DNA of 64,000 nt from Sphingobium sp. EM0848 (GTDB taxonomy: Bacteria > Pseudomonadota > Alphaproteobacteria > Sphingomonadales > Sphingomonadaceae): assembly GCF_013375555.1 (NCBI RefSeq), contig NZ_JABXWB010000001.1, forward strand, positions 682,001 to 746,000, in the 5' to 3' direction. This document shows, in pieces, positions 51,644-58,699 of this stretch (positions are counted from its first letter, which is position 1; each line of letters opens with the position of its first letter). The notes under the pieces are model-generated. The model saw only the letters and a program-made list of their open reading frames with translations. It had not been told where the DNA came from and made no database searches. A program made the position numbers and the translations under genes.

Positions 51644-52051
51644 ATGGTTCGAGCAACGCGCAGCTTTAAACTGACCCTCTCGCCGGCCGGGATCGACATA
51701 CTGATCGAAAGTCATTGTCATCTGATTCGTGCGACACGCGCTTTGATTGCCTGGGGGACGACCCTCCATGTGGCGGTCGATCACCTGGCTACATTGCCGG
51801 CCGCGAGGATATTGGCGAATCTCAGGCAACTTGATGTGCCCCGTTATAGTGGCGAGCATGAGCATCATGTCGGAGCACCGCACCGGCTAAAGTCGGTCGC
51901 CATCGCTATAGTAGAGCGGGTCAGGACGGTCGCACCAGGGCAATCCGCGCCGACGCTCGGTGCAATTTATATCGTTGCGCTTCATGAGCTCGCGAAGGCG
52001 GATCGTGCTGCATTGTTGGAGGCATTTGGACGAGTCCAATCGTCAGATTAG
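51644..52051 (+). CDS. Unknown protein divergent from the tra operon
   Basis: A 135-residue protein with a strong ribosome site (AAGGAG, eight bases before ATG 51644). It has a mixed helical composition and no recognised motif or signal peptide. It is transcribed away from the transfer operon and shares its control region, so a regulatory role is possible. I cannot assign a family. Confidence 0.5.
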   Translation: MVRATRSFKLTLSPAGIDILIESHCHLIRATRALIAWGTTLHVAVDHLATLPAARILANLRQLDVPRYSGEHEHHVGAPHRLKSVAIAIVERVRTVAPGQSAPTLGAIYIVALHELAKADRAALLEAFGRVQSSD

Positions 52052-52128
52052 CTATCGACTATTGGCCTTGGGACCGGCAATTCAAAAGACTAGCTCGGCC
52101 AATCGCGACAAAATGGCCGATGTTGTCG

Positions 52129-52157
52129 TTGACACTGTTGGTATTACCAACTTAGCA
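52129..52157 (+). promoter_or_regulatory. Promoter with operator palindrome for the XRE-GntR pair
   Basis: TTGACA (52129-52134) is a consensus -35. The 17-base spacer contains GTTGGTA-T-TACCAAC, a perfect palindrome (52137-52151), and TTAGCA (52152-52157) is a weak -10. An operator placed exactly between -35 and -10 suggests repression, probably by the product of the XRE gene 52 bases downstream. Confidence 0.55.
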
Positions 52158-52208
52158 ATGAATCAGCTGAGGCCTTGGCGGGCGGACCCTCCATAAAGGA
52201 GATGCGGT

Positions 52209-52628
52209 ATGTCGCGAATACATGCGGCTTCCGTTGCCGAATGCCCGATCGTGGACATCAAGTTACAATCGGGACGAAAAATCGAAGAGGCACGGAAGAG
52301 ATGCGGAATAACACAGCAACAATTCGCCAGAGATTCTGGCATGGGTGTCCGTTGGCTGCGCGAAATCGAGGCAGGAAATCCAAGGTCACGACTGGATGAC
52401 CATCTGATCTGTTCATATCTGCTCGATCTTTCGACAGGACACATTTCCATCCCGCTCCTATTTGCGGGGCAGAAGATGAACTTCCCGCTTCAATTGGCCA
52501 CAGGCGATCTCAGTGAATTCGAGCGCACGTGCATCGAAGTGATATCGCAGCGCCACCTCGACCATCTGACACGCGCGCTAACGCCCTTATGGCTGTCGAC
52601 ATCTGGTGAGACCGGAGTAAAAATCTGA
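52209..52628 (+). CDS. XRE-family helix-turn-helix regulator
   Basis: A 139-residue protein with an XRE helix-turn-helix at about residues 22-70 (GRKIEEARKRCGITQQQFARDSGMGVRWLREIEAGNP) and an unclassified C-terminal part. AAAGGAG precedes ATG 52209. Its stop overlaps the next gene as TGATG, so both regulators are co-translated. It may repress its own promoter, the tra promoter or the lasso promoters. Confidence 0.82.
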   Translation: MSRIHAASVAECPIVDIKLQSGRKIEEARKRCGITQQQFARDSGMGVRWLREIEAGNPRSRLDDHLICSYLLDLSTGHISIPLLFAGQKMNFPLQLATGDLSEFERTCIEVISQRHLDHLTRALTPLWLSTSGETGVKI

Positions 52629-53248
52629 TGGCGGCAGCGATGCCCTTTGTTCAGCAACGGATCTACAACGCGCTGAAGGCGGACTATCTGTCTGGGCTTT
52701 TTGTGCCGGGACGCAGGCTCGACATACAGGACCTTGCCGACCGGCATAGCGCGAGCAAAACGCCGGTCCGAGAAGCGGCCTGTATTCTGGTCGGGGAGCG
52801 CATCCTCGGCCATCATGCCGAGAGTGGCTTCATGGTGCCAGATCCGGTTTCAACGGACATCGCGGATCAGCAGGCGTGGCATATGCAGATGCTGATCTCG
52901 ATCGTTGGGGGTCTGAAAGTCTCGGCCCTCCGGTCGGCATTATTGCGATTCGACGGGGCAGTCGACGCGACAGGGCCGGTTGGCGCGGCATTGCTGACGG
53001 CGGAGATCTTCATTTCCATCGCATCGGCGTCCGCTAATCAGCGGCTCCGGGATGACATCCGGCTCACGAATGAGCGGCTCCATTATGCGCGGATTGCCGA
53101 GCTGACCAATCTGCCGCTGGCTCTGGCAGAGCTTCGGACTCTGGTAAAATCGGATGTGAGGGATCTTCAGAAAAGCATGAGACGGCGTCTGGAATCCTAT
53201 CATATGCGGAGAATTGGCCGTCTGAATATGACCAGCGATAGCCGGTGA
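52628..53248 (+). CDS. GntR-family transcriptional regulator
   Basis: A 206-residue GntR regulator. The winged helix includes YNALKADYLSGLFVPGRRLDIQDLADRHSASKTPVREA; the rest is a helical effector domain resembling the FCD type. It ends 194 bases before the first lasso precursor, so it may control that locus. The ATG at 52628 overlaps the XRE stop. Confidence 0.8.
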   Translation: MAAAMPFVQQRIYNALKADYLSGLFVPGRRLDIQDLADRHSASKTPVREAACILVGERILGHHAESGFMVPDPVSTDIADQQAWHMQMLISIVGGLKVSALRSALLRFDGAVDATGPVGAALLTAEIFISIASASANQRLRDDIRLTNERLHYARIAELTNLPLALAELRTLVKSDVRDLQKSMRRRLESYHMRRIGRLNMTSDSR

Positions 53249-53337
53249 TGATCGCTGATAAGTAATTATATTCATAAAAAACAAAGAGATAATGTCGGAA
53301 AGGGGTTTGCCTGCATGTTTGGGGCGGTCGTGCAGGG

Positions 53338-53398
53338 TATTTCTCGCCAGAATGTCCAAAAATATCGAAGAAAGTCTTCGCGCTATCCGCCCTATTGT
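53338..53398 (+). promoter_or_regulatory. Lasso precursor A1 control region, copy 1 of a shared box
   Basis: TATTTCTCGCCAGAATGTCC at 53338-53357 matches 18 of 20 bases of the box upstream of precursor A2 (56158-56177), and the similarity continues for about ten bases (AAATAT then CG). TATTGT at 53393-53398 is a possible -10, aligned with TATAGT in the other copy. A weak -35 suggests that an activator binds the box. The box lies 105 bases before the precursor ATG. Confidence 0.55.
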
Positions 53399-53442
53399 GT
53401 CCAGGCCGCAATTCTTTGGCGGCTGATATGAAGGAGCGTGTC

Positions 53443-53577
53443 ATGCAGAATATCGAAACCCGTGAGGAAGATTTCGTCGATCTCGGTGTCGCCACAGAGG
53501 AAACGAAGGGCGGCATCTTCGGAGTTCTCGACGTGCAGCAGTCGCTGTATATCAACGGCGGCATTTCCGACGATTGA
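53443..53577 (+). CDS. Lasso peptide precursor A1
   Basis: A 44-residue precursor; AAGGAG precedes ATG 53443 by six bases. The 22-residue leader (MQNIETREED, then FVDLGVATEETK) has the DLG motif and the penultimate threonine needed for cutting (T at -2). The 22-residue core starts GGIFGVLD and ends INGGISDD. Gly1 and Asp8 predict an eight-residue macrolactam ring, with a tail of 14 residues. The core is acidic. It sits directly before the processing genes. I do not recognise it as a characterised lasso peptide. Confidence 0.88.
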   Translation: MQNIETREEDFVDLGVATEETKGGIFGVLDVQQSLYINGGISDD

Positions 53578-53585
53578 TCCACCAG

Positions 53586-53620
53586 GGGCGCATGGTCCTC
53601 TGATCGTGCGCCCATTTTTT
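53586..53620 (+). terminator. Attenuator-like hairpin between precursor A1 and the B gene
   Basis: GGGCGCA (53586-53592) pairs with TGCGCCC (53607-53613), with further pairing inside the loop, and is followed by ATTTTTT. As a partial terminator it would give more precursor than enzyme transcript, a feature reported for other proteobacterial lasso operons. Confidence 0.7.
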
Positions 53621-53631
53621 GAGAGTTCGCC

Positions 53632-54297
53632 ATGCACTTACGATTGCGGGATGGTTTACATTTCTGCAACTGCGCCGGGCGCATCGTCTTTCTCGATGTG
53701 CATACCGACCGCTATTTTGCCTTGTCTGGAAATGCTGATCAGGCTTTTCGGGCGTGGATCGCTGGCGAAGTGACCGTTGAAGAACCAGATGAGCACCTCA
53801 ATTGCCTGATGAGGATAAATCTGCTCGTGCTTGAGACTGGCCAAAGCAGGACCGGTATAGAGCCTTCGCTTCAGTGTGCGACACGCGATTTTCAGCCCCG
53901 TGCGGTCGGGAGCGCGTGCATTATCGGTGCCAGGGCGTTTCTGCTCAGATACGGCGCCCGCCGAAACATTCGCTCTCAATCCCTCAGGACGATTCTTTGG
54001 GGCGTGCGGGAGCGCAAGGCAGCGTTGACGTCCTTTGCGCAGGACGCCGTGGCGGAAATCTCTCTGGCTTGCAAAGCTTTCGGATCTACGGGATGGGCCT
54101 TCCAGTCAAAGGACCAATGCCTGCCGGAATCGATCGCATTTCATCGATTGTGCCTCGATCGGGGTGTTCCGGCCTCCCTTTTTATCGGCGTCAGCGTCAA
54201 CCCTTTCATAGCGCACTGCTGGGTCCAGCACGGCGATATCGTGATCAATGACCGGGTGGAACGCATACGCCAGTTTACGCCGATATTGGAGATTTGA
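53632..54297 (+). CDS. Lasso peptide B protein (RRE fused to leader protease)
   Basis: A 221-residue fused B protein. Residues about 1-80 form a PqqD-like RiPP recognition element (LHFCNCAGRIVFLDVHTDRYFALSGNA) that binds the leader. Residues about 115-221 are a transglutaminase-like cysteine protease: Cys in DQCLPESIAFHRL, His in FIAHCWVQHG and Asp in VINDRVE. It cuts after the leader, behind T-K. ATG 53632 has GAGAG upstream, and the stop overlaps the cyclase start as TGATG. Confidence 0.88.
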   Translation: MHLRLRDGLHFCNCAGRIVFLDVHTDRYFALSGNADQAFRAWIAGEVTVEEPDEHLNCLMRINLLVLETGQSRTGIEPSLQCATRDFQPRAVGSACIIGARAFLLRYGARRNIRSQSLRTILWGVRERKAALTSFAQDAVAEISLACKAFGSTGWAFQSKDQCLPESIAFHRLCLDRGVPASLFIGVSVNPFIAHCWVQHGDIVINDRVERIRQFTPILEI

Positions 54298-56066
54298 TGG
54301 CACACCGCTACCTGATCCTCATTCCGCGTGGCGGCCGGAATGAGTTGGCCATTGGCTCGATTGCCGCGCGAACCGGGATGACCCATCACAGCGCCGTTGG
54401 GTCGGCCCATCTCCTGACCAACCAAAGCGGGTCACCACTGCAATTCCCCGGGGGCTTGGTCATCGGCAATCTTTTTCACCGTCATGGCGTCGGATCGGCG
54501 CTGACCCAGTTGGAGGCGGCTGACGCAACAGCGATCGGCCAGGACGTCGTCCGCATGCTCGCCAGCCGATACTGGGGCTCCTATGTTGCGCTATGGAACG
54601 AAGGCGGCCGAACCACCATCCTTCGCGACCCGTCAGGAAGCACGCCATGCTATTACAGCCGGAGCTCGCATGCGATTGCTTTTGCGTCGGATGCAGAACT
54701 CCTGGTGGGGGCAGGCATCGTCCAACCCGCGATCGACTGGGGCGGCGTTGCCATGACGCTCTATGCCAGAGACCTACCGCTCAGCGAAACTGGATTGGAA
54801 GGCGTCACTGAACTGCTTGCCGGTCATATGGCTACCATCGTCCAGGATGAGGTGGTGGCCCGCGAATTCTGGTCGCCATGGGACTTTGTGGCCCATGATT
54901 TGAAGATCAGTCCCGAAAAGCAAGCCGAGCGTCTGGGGCGCGTCGTACACAATTGCGCGCGGAGTTGGGGCGCGACACACAAGAGGGCTGTTCTTGCTGT
55001 TTCCGGAGGACTCGATTCCTCGATAGTTGCCACCTGCTTGAAGGGCACGCTAGATCTCGACTGCTTCACGATTTCCACGGTGGAACCGAGAGGAAATGAA
55101 GAGCCATTCGCGCGAGTGCTTTGCGATGAACTTGGATTCGGTCTGACAGCCAGGACCTATCAACTGGCCGATGCAGATATTGGCGTGTCAACCTTTGCGC
55201 ATTTGCCGCGGCCCGGCGGTCGCACCCATGGATTGGCCTATGATGCGCCGCTCCTACGCCTGATAAAGGACAATGGAGCCGATGCCTTTTATACAGGCAG
55301 CGGCGGAGACAATGTCTTCCATTCCAGCCAATCCGCGCGGCCGCTCGTCGACCAGTATCTCGCCACCGGACTCAATGGTGATCTGATTTCCACGTGGCGC
55401 GACATTTCCGCCCTCACCGGCGCAAGCCCATGGGAAATATTGCGTCATGCTCTGCGTGTGCCGCGACGTGGTAGCCAGAAATATCGCTGGAAATTAGATT
55501 CTGAATTTCTTTCGCGCGATGCGCTAGAGATTGTCGAGGGACGGCCCCCCTCGCATCCTTGGCTGGACTCCCCCAACAAGGCGTTGCCTGGAAAGGCCGC
55601 GCATGTCGCCATGATTTTGCGAGCCCAGCACTATCTTCACGGCTATGATCGGCGGCTTCCTTTCACGCCCATCGCGCCATTGTTGTCGCAGCCCGTCATC
55701 GAACTGTGTCTCTCGATTCCCAGCTGGTATGTGTGCCGGGGCGGCGTGGACCGGTCGGTTGCGCGCGCCGCCTTCGCCGACCGGCTTCCGCCGTTGATCC
55801 GCGATCGCAGGATCAAAGGCGGGCCGGACAGCTTTGCGATTGAGTTGCTTCAGGCAAATCTCCCGGCGGTCAGGGAGCGGTTGCTGGACGGCCAATTGGC
55901 CGCGCGAGGCATTATCGATCATGCTGCGGTGGAACTCGCTCTCCAGCCAACAAGGCTCGCAACTCGGACAGAATATGTCCGCCTACTTCTCCTGCTCGAT
56001 TCCGAAGCCTGGATCGACGTGTGGCAGTCGCGGGCCGGAACGCCAGTGGCGCAGAAACTCCGCTGA
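54297..56066 (+). CDS. Lasso cyclase (C protein, asparagine synthetase-like)
   Basis: A 589-residue macrolactam synthetase. The ATP-pyrophosphatase loop AVSGGLDSS is at about residues 232-241, followed by ATP-binding GSGGDNVFHS. The N-terminal glutaminase-like half has no catalytic Cys2, as expected for lasso C proteins. It activates the Asp8 side chain as an AMP ester so that the Gly1 amine closes the ring. It probably matures both precursors, since they share the leader motif. Confidence 0.9.
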   Translation: MAHRYLILIPRGGRNELAIGSIAARTGMTHHSAVGSAHLLTNQSGSPLQFPGGLVIGNLFHRHGVGSALTQLEAADATAIGQDVVRMLASRYWGSYVALWNEGGRTTILRDPSGSTPCYYSRSSHAIAFASDAELLVGAGIVQPAIDWGGVAMTLYARDLPLSETGLEGVTELLAGHMATIVQDEVVAREFWSPWDFVAHDLKISPEKQAERLGRVVHNCARSWGATHKRAVLAVSGGLDSSIVATCLKGTLDLDCFTISTVEPRGNEEPFARVLCDELGFGLTARTYQLADADIGVSTFAHLPRPGGRTHGLAYDAPLLRLIKDNGADAFYTGSGGDNVFHSSQSARPLVDQYLATGLNGDLISTWRDISALTGASPWEILRHALRVPRRGSQKYRWKLDSEFLSRDALEIVEGRPPSHPWLDSPNKALPGKAAHVAMILRAQHYLHGYDRRLPFTPIAPLLSQPVIELCLSIPSWYVCRGGVDRSVARAAFADRLPPLIRDRRIKGGPDSFAIELLQANLPAVRERLLDGQLAARGIIDHAAVELALQPTRLATRTEYVRLLLLLDSEAWIDVWQSRAGTPVAQKLR

Positions 56067-56157
56067 AAAGCAAAGCGTCACGAGATGTGGTGTCCTTAGG
56101 GTGATGGTTCTTAATGATTCAACGCATTCTCTGAATTTAGTGTATATGTTGGCTAAA

Positions 56158-56216
56158 TATTTCTTGCCATAATGTCCTGAAATATTCGTGAAAAATTACA
56201 ATGGACTGGGTATAGT
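56158..56216 (+). promoter_or_regulatory. Lasso precursor A2 control region, copy 2 of the shared box
   Basis: TATTTCTTGCCATAATGTCC at 56158-56177 repeats the A1 box. The gap before each precursor is 194 bases in both cases and the box-to-ATG distance is nearly equal (103 and 105). TATAGT at 56211-56216 is a good -10 candidate. This suggests that precursor A2 was duplicated with its promoter and is transcribed on its own. Confidence 0.55.
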
Positions 56217-56260
56217 ATAAGCAAGCCAAAATTTTTTGGTTCAATAAAGAGGAATATGTG

Positions 56261-56392
56261 ATGAAGTATATTCAGACCCGCGATGATGATCTTATCGATA
56301 TGGGCGCTGTCATTGAGGCAACAAAAGGCGGCGGTGCCATGATTCTTGATCATCAGCAGTCCATGATGCCTATCGGACTTTCTGACGACTGA
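56261..56392 (+). CDS. Lasso peptide precursor A2 (43 codons)
   Basis: A 43-residue gene too short for usual ORF cutoffs. AGAGG lies just before ATG 56261. The leader (MKYIQTRDDD, then LIDMGAVIEATK) aligns residue for residue with A1, keeping the D-x-G motif and T at -2, K at -1. The 21-residue core starts GGGAMILDHQQS and ends PIGLSDD. Gly1 and Asp8 predict an eight-residue ring. QQS after the ring and the SDD end are shared with A1 but the rest differs. It follows the cyclase gene by 194 bases. Confidence 0.87.
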   Translation: MKYIQTRDDDLIDMGAVIEATKGGGAMILDHQQSMMPIGLSDD

Positions 56393-56400
56393 TTGATTGA

Positions 56401-56428
56401 GGGCGCGCGCTCGTTGGAGCGTGCGCCC
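56401..56428 (+). terminator. Hairpin after precursor A2
   Basis: GGGCGCGCGCTC and GAGCGTGCGCCC pair over 12 positions (one G-T) around GTTG. It matches the A1 hairpin in its GGGCGC and GTGCGCCC ends but lacks a T tract. It may end the A2 transcript or protect its 3' end; it also separates the converging isopeptidase gene. Confidence 0.55.
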
Positions 56429-56515
56429 AGATGTCGGCATTTTACTCCGAGAATGCATTTCGGAAAGCAAGAATGGCACCGTATCTGCTTGGTATTGAGA
56501 CGCAGGGGTTGGGAG

Positions 56516-58693
56516 TTACCCCCCTTTACCGTTTGACGTGGCCGTCATCGCGGACAACTGGTCCTCTCGCAATTTTTCGTGCCCGTCCCGTAGCACTTCC
56601 CAATTTCGCGCTTCAGCTTGGCGCCGCCCCTCTTCGGGAAGCTCATGCTTGAGCCAGAAATTGAACCAATCCAGGGATCGCTCATAAACGGCCAGTCGGT
56701 GGGATGGCTGCCACTTAATGTGATATTCGTCGGGAAACACAAACATATCCACGGGCATGCGCGCTTGGCGCAAGGCGGTGTAGCTTTGCAGTGCGGAGAG
56801 AAGTTCGTCATCGGAACTGCTGAACAGAAGGGGGAAACGTACCTTGCGCGGATTCCGGGCCAACGAAACCTGGGACCAGAAGTCAGGATTGTCGTCGATG
56901 AGCTTTGGCCATCCTATCCGGTGCAGCATAGCGGTCGTTGCGGGGCCGAACACAATGTCTTGAATGGGGTCCCAGCAACAGGCGGAAACTGCGCCCGCTG
57001 CGAACAGATCGCTGTGTAGAGCCGCAAACTGGACCGTTGATGATCCATCGCTTAGCCCTGTAATCCCGATACTCTTCCGATCTACAATTCCGCGCCTTAC
57101 AAGCTCGTTGAGCGCTACCTCGATAGACGACAAGGTGCTGCGGCGATCCGCGAACCCGACAAGGTTTTTGGCGTTCGCCTCGTCCTGGTCCTTCGCCGAC
57201 CCGTCAAGTCCAACGGGCCGAGGCCGTTGTACGCTCAGAACCGCATATCCGGCATTCGAATAGAGCTGGATTGGGAATTCGTCCCCGGTTCCACCCCGCA
57301 GAAAGCCCCTCGATATATATTGCACCACAATGGTGGGATATGCCCTGCCGGGTTGGTAGCCGACAGGGTAGACCAGATCCTCGAAGCTCTGCAGGCCAAG
57401 ATCGTTGAGGCTGTTGATGCGCTCCGTCTTGCCGAGCGTCAGGTTTGCGAATTCTGGATTGGGATCGAACAATAGCTCTACCTGTGATCGTTTGAGGTCG
57501 ATCCGGGCGAGATGTCGGGGAACCAGCGACTGTTCGCGAGCGCATAGCAGATCATCCCCCAGTGGCTGGCAGTCGACCAGATAGTCTTGTGTTTGATAGA
57601 GCCGCCTGACGCGATTGTTGACCAAGTTCCATTCATAGATACCGGTCAAGCTATTGGCCCAACCCTCACGCCGAAGGAAGCGGACGGAATTTTTATGGGC
57701 CGTCTTCCAAATCGGTCCGATGGCGTTAGCACAGCTCTCAGCCGGGCAGTGCGTCGCGGTTCCGTCGCGCGACCGTACTGTCGGGCGGGTCACAGGTATC
57801 AGTGCCGTCGATCCCATAGTCGAGAGCCACGCGTCGGGAGGGTTGGCTGACATAAGAGCATTCTCGTCTCCACGCGGGGATCGGGGAGCGGGGGTTTCGA
57901 GCACGGCCCGCTCGGCGTCGCTGGCTGGACGTTCTGTCCCGCTGGAGAGATCGAGCGCTGTAAAAGCGGATGGCAGACCATCTTTCGCGATTGGACGATT
58001 GCTTGCGACTGGCGAGTACCGGTCATCATAATGATAGCCGGTGCGTCCCTCGATATTTATCTGCTCCCTGGTGCGGGCAAGGGCCGGTCGGGTCGAATAG
58101 ATCAGGGTCTTCCCGTTCGGGAGCAGTCGAAATGCCTCAATGTCGATGTCGGTGCGTGTGATGGCATGACTATCGCTTCCGTCTGTGCGGGCCAGCCATA
58201 TTTGCGTTGGACCATTTTCCCGCTTGAGGAAAAGGATTGATTTGCCGTCGTTCGACCATTGCGGCGTGATGGGGAGGGGAATGCCGGACGGCATGCCGCT
58301 CTTGCCGAAACCATCGAGCGTAGCCCTGATCAAATCCCCGCCCAGGTCAACCGGCTGGGGTATGGCTCCTGGCCGTAGCGGCACGACAAACATACCGAGG
58401 CAATAGCTGTTGGTTTCAGGGATCGCTTGGCGCAATTGCAATGCCACGGCTCGCCCGTCCGGCGAGATGGCGAATAAGCTGTGTTCAGGCAGCTCATTAT
58501 TGGCTGGCCCGATGTCACGCAGGCTGACCAAATCCGCTGCTGTCAGCGCCCGGCGATATTCTTTGGGGTTAATCGAGGTAGGGGGGGTAAGGTTTCGACA
58601 TTCCGTGGACGTTGGTGGTTGAACGGCCTGCGCTGTCGGTTGAGTGAAGGCAGCAGACGTGGAAGCCAGAAGCAGGGCGATGTTGATCGGCAT
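56516..58693 (-). CDS. Lasso peptide isopeptidase (S9 prolyl-oligopeptidase fold)
   Basis: A 725-residue exported hydrolase. After a signal peptide (IALLLASTSAAFTQPTAQA) comes a beta-propeller with SPDGRAVALQL, TPQWSNDGKSILFLKRENG and similar blades, then an alpha/beta hydrolase domain. The nucleophile is Ser548 in GITGLSDGSST; Asp628 or Asp629 (SSSDDEL) and His658 (PDEYHIKWQ) complete the triad, with spacing like AtxE2. AtxE-type enzymes open the lasso isopeptide bond of their own cluster's product. The gene converges on precursor A2 and is seven bases downstream of the TonB receptor gene. Confidence 0.88.
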   Translation of the reverse strand: MPINIALLLASTSAAFTQPTAQAVQPPTSTECRNLTPPTSINPKEYRRALTAADLVSLRDIGPANNELPEHSLFAISPDGRAVALQLRQAIPETNSYCLGMFVVPLRPGAIPQPVDLGGDLIRATLDGFGKSGMPSGIPLPITPQWSNDGKSILFLKRENGPTQIWLARTDGSDSHAITRTDIDIEAFRLLPNGKTLIYSTRPALARTREQINIEGRTGYHYDDRYSPVASNRPIAKDGLPSAFTALDLSSGTERPASDAERAVLETPAPRSPRGDENALMSANPPDAWLSTMGSTALIPVTRPTVRSRDGTATHCPAESCANAIGPIWKTAHKNSVRFLRREGWANSLTGIYEWNLVNNRVRRLYQTQDYLVDCQPLGDDLLCAREQSLVPRHLARIDLKRSQVELLFDPNPEFANLTLGKTERINSLNDLGLQSFEDLVYPVGYQPGRAYPTIVVQYISRGFLRGGTGDEFPIQLYSNAGYAVLSVQRPRPVGLDGSAKDQDEANAKNLVGFADRRSTLSSIEVALNELVRRGIVDRKSIGITGLSDGSSTVQFAALHSDLFAAGAVSACCWDPIQDIVFGPATTAMLHRIGWPKLIDDNPDFWSQVSLARNPRKVRFPLLFSSSDDELLSALQSYTALRQARMPVDMFVFPDEYHIKWQPSHRLAVYERSLDWFNFWLKHELPEEGRRQAEARNWEVLRDGHEKLREDQLSAMTATSNGKGG

Positions 58694-58699
58694 GGATTT

